Part shown: one piece after another, positions 52,634-63,120 of the stretch
How the letters are laid out: every line of letters begins with the position of its first letter
Position numbering within the stretch: the first letter of the stretch is position 1
Origin: Actinomyces urinae
GTDB lineage: Bacteria; Actinomycetota; Actinomycetes; Actinomycetales; Actinomycetaceae
Assembly: GCF_900119695.1 (NCBI RefSeq)
Contig: NZ_LT632547.1
Span: 1,240,001-1,304,000, forward strand
DNA length: 64,000 bases
Direction: 5' to 3'
Notes under the pieces: model-generated
Told to the model about the DNA's origin: nothing
Seen by the model: the letters and a program-made list of their open reading frames with translations, nothing else
Database searches by the model: none
Made by a program: the position numbers and the translations under genes

Positions 52634-55600
52634 CTAGCCATTCAAAGTGGCGTGTAGGCGCTTCAGTGACACCTTTCTTGAGGTTCCAAGTTCCTGAGCG
52701 AACAGGGATACGCGAAGCTCCTCCACCAACCACAGGGCCTCATTCAGCTGCGCAGCTCGGGCCACCTCGTGAGCTGGAAGCGCCGCCCGGGCGGATGCCA
52801 ACGCCGCCTCGACGTCCTTAACGGAGCGCCACAGCCCCCCATCGCGCGCAAGTACGCTCGCGGACTGTGATGTCTTCTCTACCCGCAACCGGTCAGCCTT
52901 CACAAACCGTGCCACGTGCTGCAACCACTCAAAAGGTACGCGCGTTAAGAATCCTTCAAACACCAAGCTATTCGAATGCTCGCGCACATCCGCCAGCACC
53001 CTGACCATCGCCGGCGAGGACACCGAACGAACCGCCCGGTCAAGCTCGCCAAACTCGGCGAACGCCTCCACGGCCCAACCCAAAATCAGATAGGTGCGAT
53101 CCTCAATCCGATCCTGCACCCACCTGGCCAATGCCTCAAACTGGGCCTTGGAACGTACCTGCACCGCAGGAGTCTCATACTCATCAATCAGTGACGTCAC
53201 AGCTGCTAACTGTGCGTCCGCCACCAAGCTTTCCGTATCCGGGTATGGCCCGCTAGCTAGAATGAGCGCCTCCCGGCCCGTCCAGCGTGTGGACACCCGA
53301 GCCGTTGCCAAGCGTGTGTGTGCCAGAACCAGGCGAGCCAGGCCCTCCCGGTGGCTCGCATCGGCCTGTGTTCGCTCCGCAATAACTCGCACACCAGCGG
53401 ACGGCTCAGACGCTGACCCCTGCGGCACCAACGCCGGGAATGCCCGAACAGAAAGCCCTGCCTGCGTGCGCGCATCCACGCTGAGGGGCAAAGCGCCTCC
53501 CTCAACAACGGGCCAATCCGACAAGCCATCCAATTCTGGGACCGACGCGAAAACACCTGGCGTCGGTTGGTCTGCCGAAGCAGGCGTACCCTCCGACGCG
53601 CGCCCCTTCGGGGATGCCTGCACTCCCGCAAACGCCTTTTTTGTGCGCTTAGACGGTTCTGACTTTGCGCCCGACTCCTTCATCGCCTGATCCAAAGCCT
53701 CACGCATTGCCGAACGAACCGCCTTTTGCGATTGTCCGCTCAACTGCTTTTGCAACCACGTCAGATCTTCGCCAGAGCGCAACTCGCGCCCCTGCGCATT
53801 GACCACAACGAACATAGGCGTGACATGCGAGGGCAGCGTTAAGTCGTCCCATGTTTCACGTGGAACATCGACGCCCTTAACTGCGTCGGTAGCGCGTATA
53901 AACGCATCAAAATAGTGGGGGAGGAACTCGCCAGCTCGAGTACCCGGAATCCGTTTCACCTGCTGTTTATCTTGATTTTCGAGGCCGCTCTGCGGCTGTT
54001 CGGGCGAAATCGACTGCTGGTTCTGCGTTTGCTGATCCGTGGGGGATACTGGTTTGGGCTTAGATTCTGGAGCCGTTTGTGACTGCGAGTAAGGGCACGC
54101 GGACGCCTGCTTCATCTTCGCAATCGACTTTAGATTCGCTGTGCCCGACTTTGAAGCCCAGGCGGCAAGCCTGCCAAGCGAAGCTTCAAGCGAACGAGGG
54201 TCCACCTCGTCCTCGCTCGCAGACTCCGGCGAGCTCGCGGCAGACACAGTTGAACCTGACGAGTTGTCACTCGAAGCGGAAACCCGCTCGTCCGGGTTTA
54301 CCTGCCCAGATGAGGGGCTCGAGGCGTCCTCGGACATCCAAATGTTGTGCTTGATCCAAGCGGCGAGCTCGCGTGCAACATCGGGCGCGGGCACAAGCTG
54401 GGCACGCAACTGCTTAGGCAAAGCGCGGATAGTGGCCGTGAGCAGCTCTTCCAGCATTCCCGGAACCAGCCACTCAAAGCCCGCGTCATGCAGGCGCGGC
54501 AACACCGCTACAGGCACCCGAATCGTTAGTCCATCGCGGGGTGATCCCGGATCGAACTCGTAATGTAGCGGCAAAGTGATGTCACCTTGATGCCACTTAG
54601 CCGGATAGCCGCGCTGATCCACCTCGCGCACACCCGGAAGCACATCCGTGCGCTCCATTTCCAGCAAACGCTTATCGCGCTGACGGCGCCACCACGCATC
54701 AAAATGTGCAGCCGACATGATTTCACGCGGCACTCGCTCGTCATAAAACGCGAAAATCGCGTCATCGGACACCCTGCCGCCCTGACGCAACTTCTTTTCC
54801 GCCTCATGAATCTTTGCCAGTAGCTCACTGTTCTTGCGAACAAACTTGTGGTGAGCATTCCACTCACCATCCACGAGGGCGTGCTGGATAAACATTTCAC
54901 GAGCAACCTGCTGGGGCGATCCACCCAACTCGCCGCCGGTAACTCCGGCCCGGGCCGCAATCGAGGTGGCGTTCGTTGGCGCCTCCACCTTCGCTCCATG
55001 CGGCACGTTTGCGAGTAGCAGGGGCCGATCCGCTACCAGAGTGAGGCCGTACAGCATCACCTTCTCGCGAACCATCGCCGCCCCCATCTTGGAGGACCAG
55101 TACGGCTGCGAATACGAATGCTTCAGCAAACGCTTGGCTGACTTCTCAACCCACTCGGGCTGGATCTTCGCGACCGTGCGAGCGAACAGACGTGACGTCT
55201 CTACCAGTTCCGCAGCCATCACCCAGTCATAGTGTTTGCGCGCCAAACCAGAGCCCGGCCACACCACGAACCGGGTTCCACGCGCCCCCTGATAGTCCTG
55301 ACTAGCCTGGTCCCACGAACCCAAGTTAGACAGCAAACCAACCAGTAGCGCCCTGTGGATCTGCTCGCTGTTACGGCCGGATGTGCGCGCGGTCAGCGCC
55401 GTGGTTGCGCGTGCCGCAGCATCAACCGTTCCGCCCTCGCGCTCTTGATCGCGAACCTCTTTGCGTGACGGAATCTGGAGCGTATCCACTTTCAAACCGA
55501 GGGGACGCGCCAGATCGCGCAACTGGCCAGCGACGTCCTGCCACTCACGCCAACGCAAGAAGTGCAGGAACTCGCGCCTGCACATCTTTCTAAACTGCGT

Positions 55601-57349
55601 TCCCGAAAGCTCACGCGACTGCAAACGCAAATACCGCCACAGTGACAGGTAAGTGATGAAATCAGACTCCGGATCCAAGAAGCGCTCATGCGCCCTATCC
55701 GCATCCTCTTTGAACTGCTCCGGGCGCTCGCGGACATCTTGCATGGATAGTGCGGCAACAATAATCAAAACTTCCGAGGCCACGCCTTCTCGATCCGCTT
55801 CGATCAGCATTCGCCCCAGACGCGGATCGATAGGCAGGCGAGCCAACTGGCGTCCAACACGAGTAAGTCGCAGGGGATCACTAGGGGAACGCCTGGTTAC
55901 CGCTCCAATTTCTTCTAGCAGACCGACACCATCACGCACGGCTTTAGAGGCAGGTGCATCCAGGAACGGAAAGTCCTCTACCGCGCCGAGCCCTAGCGAA
56001 ATCATCTGCAAAATAACGGAGGCCAGCGATGTGCGTAGAATCTCCGGTTCCGTGTAGCGCGGCCGCGCCTCAAAATCTGCCTGCGAGTAAAGGCGAATCG
56101 CCACACCATCGCTCACGCGTCCGCATCGGCCCGAACGTTGGTTCGCAGAAGCCTGCGACACCGGTTCGATGGGCAGCCGCTGCACCTTAGTGCGGTTCGA
56201 ATACCGCGAAATACGGGCCAAACCTGGGTCCACCACGTAGCGGATTCCCGGCACGGTCAGCGATGTTTCTGCAACGTTGGTGGCCAGCACAACTCGCCTG
56301 CGTGGGTGCGGCTTGAAAATGCGCTGCTGTTCCGGGGCTGACAGGCGCGAATACAGGGGGAGCACTTCCACCCCGTTGGCCGGACTCTTGTCGGTTGCAT
56401 CGCCGGCGTGGATATAGCGCGGCCCCAGCGAATCTGAGAGCGCGTGCGTGGCGTCGCGAATATCGCGCTCGCCGGCCAAAAACACGAGGATGTCACCCGG
56501 CCCCTCATCGATAAGCTCCTCAACGGCTTCGCATATGCCCGTTAGGTAATCAATGTCCTCACCCATGCCGTATCCGAGCAGGGCGAGCGGCGCATCCGCG
56601 TCTTCTAACACTAGGCCCTTAACTGACACGGGGGCGTTGTCCTCATCCGTGATATTCGAGGGAGGATCGGACTGCTCCAGCGGGCGATAGCGGATTTCCA
56701 CAGGGTAGGTACGGCCCGACACTTCCACAACCGGAACGGGCTTGCCTAGCGCTTTTGCAAAATGATCTGCAAACCTGTCCGAATCGATCGTTGCGGACGT
56801 GATGATTACCTTCAAATCTGGACGCTTCGGCAACAGACGCGTCAGGTAGCCAATCAGGAAGTCGATGTTTAGAGAACGCTCGTGCGCCTCATCAATAATT
56901 ATCGTGTCGTACTTATCCAAGTTCGGGTCATTTTGCACTTCGGCTAGCAAAATGCCGTCCGTCATTAGCTTTACGAGGGTGGTGGGGCCAACTTCGTCCG
57001 TGAAACGCACCTGGTAACCAACCACGTCACCGGGCCGCTTGCCCACTTTGGTGCCCAGCTCATCAGCGATCCGGTCCGCAACTGTTCGAGCTGCCAACCT
57101 GCGCGGCTGGGTGTGCCCGATCATTCCTCTAATGCCGCGGCCCAGTTGCAGGCAAATTTTGGGAAGCTGCGTGGTCTTGCCCGAGCCTGTCTCACCCGAG
57201 ACAATCACTACCTGGTGGTTTTCGATGGCCTGCGCAATATCTTCGCGCCTGGTCGACACGGGAAGTTCTTCTGGGAATGCTATTACCGGCAACGCCGCTG
57301 CGCGACCTGCCAGTTCTTCGCTGGAGAACCCAGATTTTCTTCCCTTCAT
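52634..57349 (-). CDS. hrpA: ATP-dependent RNA helicase HrpA, long form
   Basis: A 1571-residue DEAH-box helicase. Motifs run GETGSGKTTQLPK (I), IIIDEAHERSLNIDF (II), VIITSATID (III), LATNVAETSLTVPGIRYVVD (V) and ANQRSGRCGRVSDG (VI). HA2/OB regions and the HrpA-specific C-terminal DUF3418 follow. E. coli HrpA, which resolves collided ribosomes, has about 1300 residues. The extra length is mainly two low-complexity insertions rich in Ser, Gln, Pro, Glu and Lys, at about residues 1015-1135 and 1219-1272. It is monocistronic and transcribes toward the XRE trio. Confidence 0.93.
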   Translation of the reverse strand: MKGRKSGFSSEELAGRAAALPVIAFPEELPVSTRREDIAQAIENHQVVIVSGETGSGKTTQLPKICLQLGRGIRGMIGHTQPRRLAARTVADRIADELGTKVGKRPGDVVGYQVRFTDEVGPTTLVKLMTDGILLAEVQNDPNLDKYDTIIIDEAHERSLNIDFLIGYLTRLLPKRPDLKVIITSATIDSDRFADHFAKALGKPVPVVEVSGRTYPVEIRYRPLEQSDPPSNITDEDNAPVSVKGLVLEDADAPLALLGYGMGEDIDYLTGICEAVEELIDEGPGDILVFLAGERDIRDATHALSDSLGPRYIHAGDATDKSPANGVEVLPLYSRLSAPEQQRIFKPHPRRRVVLATNVAETSLTVPGIRYVVDPGLARISRYSNRTKVQRLPIEPVSQASANQRSGRCGRVSDGVAIRLYSQADFEARPRYTEPEILRTSLASVILQMISLGLGAVEDFPFLDAPASKAVRDGVGLLEEIGAVTRRSPSDPLRLTRVGRQLARLPIDPRLGRMLIEADREGVASEVLIIVAALSMQDVRERPEQFKEDADRAHERFLDPESDFITYLSLWRYLRLQSRELSGTQFRKMCRREFLHFLRWREWQDVAGQLRDLARPLGLKVDTLQIPSRKEVRDQEREGGTVDAAARATTALTARTSGRNSEQIHRALLVGLLSNLGSWDQASQDYQGARGTRFVVWPGSGLARKHYDWVMAAELVETSRLFARTVAKIQPEWVEKSAKRLLKHSYSQPYWSSKMGAAMVREKVMLYGLTLVADRPLLLANVPHGAKVEAPTNATSIAARAGVTGGELGGSPQQVAREMFIQHALVDGEWNAHHKFVRKNSELLAKIHEAEKKLRQGGRVSDDAIFAFYDERVPREIMSAAHFDAWWRRQRDKRLLEMERTDVLPGVREVDQRGYPAKWHQGDITLPLHYEFDPGSPRDGLTIRVPVAVLPRLHDAGFEWLVPGMLEELLTATIRALPKQLRAQLVPAPDVARELAAWIKHNIWMSEDASSPSSGQVNPDERVSASSDNSSGSTVSAASSPESASEDEVDPRSLEASLGRLAAWASKSGTANLKSIAKMKQASACPYSQSQTAPESKPKPVSPTDQQTQNQQSISPEQPQSGLENQDKQQVKRIPGTRAGEFLPHYFDAFIRATDAVKGVDVPRETWDDLTLPSHVTPMFVVVNAQGRELRSGEDLTWLQKQLSGQSQKAVRSAMREALDQAMKESGAKSEPSKRTKKAFAGVQASPKGRASEGTPASADQPTPGVFASVPELDGLSDWPVVEGGALPLSVDARTQAGLSVRAFPALVPQGSASEPSAGVRVIAERTQADASHREGLARLVLAHTRLATARVSTRWTGREALILASGPYPDTESLVADAQLAAVTSLIDEYETPAVQVRSKAQFEALARWVQDRIEDRTYLILGWAVEAFAEFGELDRAVRSVSSPAMVRVLADVREHSNSLVFEGFLTRVPFEWLQHVARFVKADRLRVEKTSQSASVLARDGGLWRSVKDVEAALASARAALPAHEVARAAQLNEALWLVEELRVSLFAQELGTSRKVSLKRLHATLNG

Positions 57350-57634
57350 GCTTCTATCCTAAAGAAAATCGCCAGAACACAAGCATTTGGAGCGTCTCGC
57401 TATCTGGAATATGTGTTTTGAAATAGTAAGTGTATGTCACAAAAATCTACGGGCGACAAAAATCATAATCCCCCACATATAGCGCAAAAGTGCCATTTTG
57501 GTTTCGAAATGCTAACAATAAAGCGTCTCAGACTTAGAACGCTTAGATTTCAAAAAATTTGCTCCTGCTAAAGTTCAACGCAAATGAAGCGCGACATTTC
57601 GCCCTTCATCGTTATCCGATTTTACGGAGGAAAA

Positions 57635-59266
57635 ATGAAACGTTCATACCTGCGCCTAGTCGCTCCCTTTGCGGTTGCGGCACTTGCGCTGACCGCCTGC
57701 TCTGGCGGTTCCGGTGGTGGCGCGAGCGCGCCCGAGGGTGAGTCCGGTGGCGGTGTTGTTGTAGCAAACGGCTCCGAACCGCAGAACCCGCTCATCCCGA
57801 CCAACACCAACGAAACCGGTGGCGGCAAGATTGTTGACCTGATCTACGCTGGCCTCGTCTACTACGACGCAGCCGGTGCCGTACAGAACGAACTCGCTGA
57901 ATCGATCGAGACTGAAGATTCTCAGAACTACACGATCAAGATTAAGGAAGGCCAGACCTTCTCTGACGGTTCCCCCGTCACTGCTAAGTCGTTCGTTGAC
58001 GCGTGGAACCAGGGCGTAGCGCAGTCGCACCTTTCCTCCTACTTCTTCGAGCCCATCAAGGGCTTCCCGGAGGGTGGCGAGGCCCCCGCTGACTTCGCCG
58101 GCCTAGAGGGTCTAAAGGTTGTTGACGACCAAACGTTCACCGTTGAGCTTTCGCAGCCTGAGGCTGACTTCCCGCTGCGCCTGGGCTACTCCGCGTTCTA
58201 CCCGCTTCCTGAAGCGGGTATTGGCGACGCCGACGCGGTTGCAGCATTCGGTGGAGCACCGGTTGGTAACGGCCCCTACCTGCTAGAGTCCGGTGACGAC
58301 TGGAAGCACAACGAGTCGATCATGCTGAAGCCGAACCCGAAGTACGACGGTCCGCGCAAGGCTCAGAACGGCGGCGTTGAGATCAAGTTCTACGCCCAGC
58401 AGGACGCGGCATACAACGACCTCCTCGGTGGAAACTTGGACGTTCTCGACGCGGTGCCTGACTCGGCATTCTCCAGCTTCGAGAGCGAACTTGGCGACCG
58501 CGCTGTAAACCAGCCGTCCGCTATCTTCCAGTCCTTCACCATCCCGGAGCGCCTCCCGCACTTCAGCGGCGAAGAAGGTAACCTGCGTCGTCAGGCAATC
58601 TCCATGGCAATCAACCGCGAAGAGATCACCGACACCATCTTCCAGGGCACTCGTAGCCCGGCACACGACTACACCTCGCCGGTAATCGACGGTTACAACG
58701 AGAAGGTTGAAGGCAACGAGGTTCTGAACTTCGACCCGGAGAAGGCCAAGGAACTGTGGGCCAAGGCTGACGCAATCTCGGCGTGGGATGGCTCCCTCGA
58801 ACTCGCCTACAACGCTGACGGTGGCCACCAGGCATGGGTAGACGCAACCATGAACTCCATCAAGAACGTGCTCGGTATCGACGCGAAGGGCGCCCCGTAC
58901 CCCGACTTCAAGTCGCTACGTGACGAGGTAACCAACCGCACGATCAAGACCGCGTTCCGTACCGGCTGGCAGGCCGACTACCCGGGTCTTGGTAACTTCC
59001 TCGCCCCGCTGTACGCCACGGGAGCTGGTTCGAATGACGGTGACTACTCCTCGGCAGACTTCGACGGCCTCCTCAAGCAGGCAGCTGGCGCCAAGTCGGT
59101 TGAAGAGTCCAACGAGCTGTACCTAAAGGCTCAGACGGTCCTCTTCAAGGATCTACCGGCAATCCCGCTCTGGTACGCCAACGTGACCGGCGGTTCGACC
59201 GAAGCTGTAGATAACGTAGAGTTTGGGTGGAACTCAGTCCCGCTTTACTACCAGATCACCAAGTGA
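57635..59266 (+). CDS. Peptide ABC transporter substrate-binding lipoprotein (family 5)
   Basis: A 543-residue OppA/DppA-like protein. The lipobox LTAC (cysteine about residue 22) is followed by a Gly/Ser linker. The family 5 fold includes GGKIVDLIYAGLVYYDAAG, FSDGSPVTAKSFVDAWNQG, LRRQAISMAINREEITDTIF and AFRTGWQADYPGLGNFLAPLY. The ATG at 57635 follows GGAGG. The 285-base upstream gap (57350-57634) is AT-rich and probably carries the operon promoter; no ORF or RNA gene is evident in it. Confidence 0.92.
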   Translation: MKRSYLRLVAPFAVAALALTACSGGSGGGASAPEGESGGGVVVANGSEPQNPLIPTNTNETGGGKIVDLIYAGLVYYDAAGAVQNELAESIETEDSQNYTIKIKEGQTFSDGSPVTAKSFVDAWNQGVAQSHLSSYFFEPIKGFPEGGEAPADFAGLEGLKVVDDQTFTVELSQPEADFPLRLGYSAFYPLPEAGIGDADAVAAFGGAPVGNGPYLLESGDDWKHNESIMLKPNPKYDGPRKAQNGGVEIKFYAQQDAAYNDLLGGNLDVLDAVPDSAFSSFESELGDRAVNQPSAIFQSFTIPERLPHFSGEEGNLRRQAISMAINREEITDTIFQGTRSPAHDYTSPVIDGYNEKVEGNEVLNFDPEKAKELWAKADAISAWDGSLELAYNADGGHQAWVDATMNSIKNVLGIDAKGAPYPDFKSLRDEVTNRTIKTAFRTGWQADYPGLGNFLAPLYATGAGSNDGDYSSADFDGLLKQAAGAKSVEESNELYLKAQTVLFKDLPAIPLWYANVTGGSTEAVDNVEFGWNSVPLYYQITK

Positions 59267-59293
59267 TTACTCGAATATAAGGTAGCGTAGGCT

Positions 59294-59310
59294 CGGAGGG
59301 TTTCCCTCCG
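59294..59310 (+). terminator. Short hairpin after the peptide-binding protein gene
   Basis: CGGAGGG-TTT-CCCTCCG without a T tract, between the binding-protein gene and the permeases. It may stabilise the upstream mRNA, giving more binding protein than permease. Confidence 0.45.
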
Positions 59311-59407
59311 GGCCTCGCTCCTGTGAGTGCAGGGCTCGCAACTGTGAGACCATAAACTCACAACTAATAAATAAAAACTGCGTAAGCAGTTACCCAAGGA
59401 GACCACA

Positions 59408-60334
59408 ATGATCCGATATATCGGACGTAGACTCCTGCAGCTAATACCCGTCTTCATAGGCGCAACGCTGCTTATCTACGCGTTAGTGTTCCTCATGCCC
59501 GGTGACCCAATCCAGGCTCTCGGTGGCGACCGCGGCCTACCACCGGCAGTGGCGGAACAAATGAGGGCGCGCTATAACCTCGACAAGCCATTCCTCGTCC
59601 AATACCTGCTTTATCTAAAAGGTATTTTCACACTCGACTTCGGCACCACATTCTCTGGCCGTGAAGTCACCGACGTGATGGCCGGCGCATTCCCTGTAAC
59701 CATCAAGCTCGCCCTAATGGCACTTGCATTTGAAGCAATCTTCGGCATTGGTTTTGGCCTCATCGCCGGCATGCGTCGCGGCGGCATCTTCGATGGCACC
59801 GTTCTTGTGGTCTCCCTATTTGTTATCGCAGTGCCCACGTTCGTTATCGGCTTCGTCCTCCAGTTCCTCATAGGTGTGAGACTTGGGTGGGCGCCAACGA
59901 CGGTTGGTGGAAACACCACGTTTGAAGCCCTTCTTATGCCGGCAATCGTGCTCGGCGCCGTGTCTTTCGCTTACGTACTTCGCCTAACCAGGCAGTCCGT
60001 ATCTGAAACCATGTCATCCGACCACGTGCGCACCGCATACGCCAAGGGTCTCTCCCGCGGCAAGGTGATTCAAAACCACGTGCTGCGCAACTCGCTTATT
60101 CCAGTTGCAACATTCCTAGGCGCCGACCTCGGAGCCCTCATGGGCGGCGCAATCGTTACCGAAGGTATCTTCGCTATCAACGGCGTAGGCGGCAACATGT
60201 ACCAGGCCATCATCAAGGGCGAGCCTGCAACCGTCGTGTCATTCACGACCGTCCTTGTGATCGTCTACATCATCGCCAACCTGCTAGTAGACCTGCTATA
60301 CGCAGCTCTGGATCCGAGGATTCGCTATGAGTAA
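59408..60334 (+). CDS. Peptide ABC permease, DppB/OppB-like
   Basis: A 308-residue permease with six predicted helices. Typical stretches are MIRYIGRRLLQLIPVFIGATLLIYALVFLMPGDP and LRLTRQSVSETMSSDHVRTAYAKGLSRGKVIQNHVLRNSLIPV (EAA loop). AAGGAGA lies upstream of the ATG. The gene overlaps the DppC gene by eight bases. Confidence 0.93.
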   Translation: MIRYIGRRLLQLIPVFIGATLLIYALVFLMPGDPIQALGGDRGLPPAVAEQMRARYNLDKPFLVQYLLYLKGIFTLDFGTTFSGREVTDVMAGAFPVTIKLALMALAFEAIFGIGFGLIAGMRRGGIFDGTVLVVSLFVIAVPTFVIGFVLQFLIGVRLGWAPTTVGGNTTFEALLMPAIVLGAVSFAYVLRLTRQSVSETMSSDHVRTAYAKGLSRGKVIQNHVLRNSLIPVATFLGADLGALMGGAIVTEGIFAINGVGGNMYQAIIKGEPATVVSFTTVLVIVYIIANLLVDLLYAALDPRIRYE

Positions 60335-61280
60335 TCAAACTACCTACCGAAAAGGCCAGGAACACTTCGTCTCACCCGTAGACGAAACTGGCCTGGGGGC
60401 CGTTGACGCCGTAGCAGACGACTCCGCGCCCTCGTCCATGTGGGGAGAAGCCTGGAAGAACCTGCGCAAACGCCCCCTATTCTGGGTTTCAGCCGCAATC
60501 ATTGCTGTGGCTCTGCTGCTGGCCGCATTCCCCAGCCTGTTCACCTCAATGGACCCGAACTTCTGCGAACTCTCGCGCTCCATGGAGGCTCCATCTGGCG
60601 GCCACCCATTCGGCTTCGACAGGCAAGGCTGTGACATCTACGCACGCACTATCTACGGTGCTCGCGCATCTGTAACCGTTGGTGTATTCACCACGATTGC
60701 CGTGACCATCATGGGAGCCGCATTCGGCTCGCTGGCCGGATACTTTGGCGGCTGGCTCGACTCGCTACTCTCGCGCATCACCGACGTCGTGTTCGCCATT
60801 CCGTTCCTGCTCGCCGCAATCGTGGTAATGCAGATGTTCCGCTCTCACCGTGCAACCTGGACCGTGGTTCTTGTCCTCGCAATCTTTGGATGGCCACAAA
60901 TTGCGCGCATCACGCGCGGCGCGGTCATGAGCGTTAAGAACGAAGAATACGTGTCTGCAGCTAAGGCGCTAGGTGAATCCAAGTGGACCATCCTCATGCG
61001 CCACATCCTGCCGAACTCTGCGGCACCCATCATCGTTTACGCAACCGTAGCGCTCGGCACGTTTATCGTTGCTGAAGCAACCCTCTCATTCCTGGGTGTG
61101 GGCCTACCACCAGACATCGTCTCGTGGGGCGGCGACATCAACAAGGCGCAGGTTGCGCTACGTACCCAGCCATCCGTGCTGTTCTACCCCGCAGGTGCTC
61201 TAGCACTGACCGTGCTCAGCTTCATCATGATGGGTGACGTGGTACGCGACGCTCTCGACCCGAAGTCACGAGAGAGGTAA
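60327..61280 (+). CDS. Peptide ABC permease, DppC/OppC-like
   Basis: A 317-residue permease with an N-terminal cytoplasmic extension of about 45 residues. It has the OppC-type loop FGFDRQGCDIYARTIYGARASV and EAA motif YVSAAKALGESKWTILMRHILPNS. It is coupled to dppB and lies five bases before the ATPase gene. Confidence 0.93.
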   Translation: MSNQTTYRKGQEHFVSPVDETGLGAVDAVADDSAPSSMWGEAWKNLRKRPLFWVSAAIIAVALLLAAFPSLFTSMDPNFCELSRSMEAPSGGHPFGFDRQGCDIYARTIYGARASVTVGVFTTIAVTIMGAAFGSLAGYFGGWLDSLLSRITDVVFAIPFLLAAIVVMQMFRSHRATWTVVLVLAIFGWPQIARITRGAVMSVKNEEYVSAAKALGESKWTILMRHILPNSAAPIIVYATVALGTFIVAEATLSFLGVGLPPDIVSWGGDINKAQVALRTQPSVLFYPAGALALTVLSFIMMGDVVRDALDPKSRER

Positions 61281-61285
61281 ACGAA

Positions 61286-62980
61286 GTGGAAAACGAGATG
61301 AACACTGACGTCGAGCCCCTGCTCGAAATCAAAGACCTCGAGGTCGCTTTCCAATCTTCCACGGGCATGGTTCCCGCAGTGCGGAAAGCCAACCTCACCA
61401 TCTACCCCGGCCAGTCCGTTGCCATCGTAGGAGAATCCGGCTCCGGTAAATCCACTACCGCGCACGCCATCATCAACCTCCTGCCCGGCACCGGCAAGAT
61501 CGTGGGTGGCTCCATCAAATTCCGTGGTGAAGAACTCACCACCAAGAGCCGTAAAGAGATGGAACGTATTCGCGGACGCCACATCGGCCTCGTTCCGCAA
61601 GATCCCATGTCTAACCTAAACCCCGTTTGGAAGATCGGCTTCCAAGTTCGCGAAGCCCTCAAGGCCAACAACGTGGTTAAAGGCTCGCAAATGCACCAGC
61701 GAGTCAATGAACTCCTCGCTGAAGCCGGGTTGCCCGACACCGAACGCGTTGCGAAACAGTATCCGCACGAGTTCTCTGGCGGCATGCGTCAACGCGCCCT
61801 CATCGCCATCGGCCTGGCTGCTCGTCCCGAGCTGCTCATCGCAGATGAGCCGACCTCGGCCCTTGACGTGACCGTGCAGCGGCTCATCTTGGACCACATG
61901 GAGACGCTCACTCACGAGCTTGGCACCGCGATGCTGTTCATTACGCACGACCTGGGCCTGGCCGTTGAACGCGCTGAACACCTCGTTGTTATGCACCGCG
62001 GCCGCATCGTGGAGTCGGGGCCTGCCATGCAGATCCTGCAACGTCCGCAGCACCCCTACACCAAGAGGCTGGTTGCCGCTGCTCCCTCGCTAGCCACCGC
62101 GCGTATCATGACCGCGCACCAGGCTGGCATTCAGGTGACCGAAGAGGAACTGCTGGGCGCAGGTAAGGGCGCGACCTCAACTGAAGCTGCGGTTGAAGTT
62201 AAGAACCTGGTGAAGACCTTCCCGATTCGCGGCAAGCGCGGACAGACTTTCAAGGCGCTTGACGACGTGTCATTCACGCTGCGCAAGGGCACAACTCTAG
62301 GTGTTGTAGGCGAATCCGGTTCTGGTAAGTCCACTGCGGCGAACATCATTCTGGGTCTGCTCGAGCAAGACTCTGGTGACGTAATTTTTGAGGGCGAAAA
62401 CGTTTCCGAGCTTTCTAAGAAGGAACGCTTCGCTATGCGCCGCAACCTGCAGGTGGTATTCCAAAACCCGTACGGCTCCCTGGACCCCATGTACTCGATT
62501 TACCGTGCGGTTGAAGAACCCATGCGCGTACATAACTGGGGAACCAAGAAGGAGCGCGAGGAGCGCGTAGCCCAACTACTCGACATGGTTGCCCTCCCTC
62601 GCTCTGCGATGAGGCGCTATCCCAACGAACTGTCCGGCGGTCAACGCCAGCGCGTAGCTATTGCTCGCGCACTCGCGCTACGCCCGCACGTCCTCGTTCT
62701 TGACGAGGCCGTATCTGCGCTGGACGTGCTGGTGCAAGACCAAATCCTGCACCTGCTAAACGACATTCAAGCCGAAATGGAACTGTCCTACCTGTTCATC
62801 ACCCACGACCTCGCGGTTGTCCGTCAGATTGCTGACGATGTGGTGGTAATGCAACACGGCAAGGTAGTTGAAACCGGTGACACGGATTCGATCTTCGACA
62901 ACCCGAACACCGGCTACACGCGCAACCTGATTGACTCGATCCCCGGCAAGAGCATCGAACTGGGAATCGCTGACGACTAA
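61286..62980 (+). CDS. Peptide ABC transporter ATPase, fused DppD-DppF type
   Basis: A 564-residue protein with two ABC domains. The first has Walker A VGESGSGKSTTAHAI, signature FSGGMRQRALIA and Walker B LLIADEPTSALD. The second has VGESGSGKSTAANII, LSGGQRQRVAIA and VLVLDEAVSALDV. It energises the two preceding permeases. GTG at 61286 follows GAGAGG; ATG at 61298 is an alternative. The second Walker B reads DEAVSALD rather than DEPTSALD. Confidence 0.92.
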   Translation: MENEMNTDVEPLLEIKDLEVAFQSSTGMVPAVRKANLTIYPGQSVAIVGESGSGKSTTAHAIINLLPGTGKIVGGSIKFRGEELTTKSRKEMERIRGRHIGLVPQDPMSNLNPVWKIGFQVREALKANNVVKGSQMHQRVNELLAEAGLPDTERVAKQYPHEFSGGMRQRALIAIGLAARPELLIADEPTSALDVTVQRLILDHMETLTHELGTAMLFITHDLGLAVERAEHLVVMHRGRIVESGPAMQILQRPQHPYTKRLVAAAPSLATARIMTAHQAGIQVTEEELLGAGKGATSTEAAVEVKNLVKTFPIRGKRGQTFKALDDVSFTLRKGTTLGVVGESGSGKSTAANIILGLLEQDSGDVIFEGENVSELSKKERFAMRRNLQVVFQNPYGSLDPMYSIYRAVEEPMRVHNWGTKKEREERVAQLLDMVALPRSAMRRYPNELSGGQRQRVAIARALALRPHVLVLDEAVSALDVLVQDQILHLLNDIQAEMELSYLFITHDLAVVRQIADDVVVMQHGKVVETGDTDSIFDNPNTGYTRNLIDSIPGKSIELGIADD

Positions 62981-63000
62981 CGCGTTCCAACTCGACAACG

Positions 63001-63034
63001 ATCGCCGCTGGTAGCCCAAGCTGCCAGCGGCGAT
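63001..63034 (+). terminator. Terminator after the peptide transporter operon
   Basis: ATCGCCGCTGG, a twelve-base loop, CCAGCGGCGAT. No strong T tract follows. Confidence 0.55.
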
Positions 63035-63120
63035 ACTAATTCGCTTTCAAGCAGGGGCGGATCGCGCCTTTGAGTGAACGCGAGAAGCACCATTGATAAC
63101 GCAAATGAGATACTTAAACC

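Noticed and set aside
53094-53690. 198-codon plus-strand frame opposite hrpA
   Set aside because: It is a shadow frame of the HrpA C-terminal region, without motifs.
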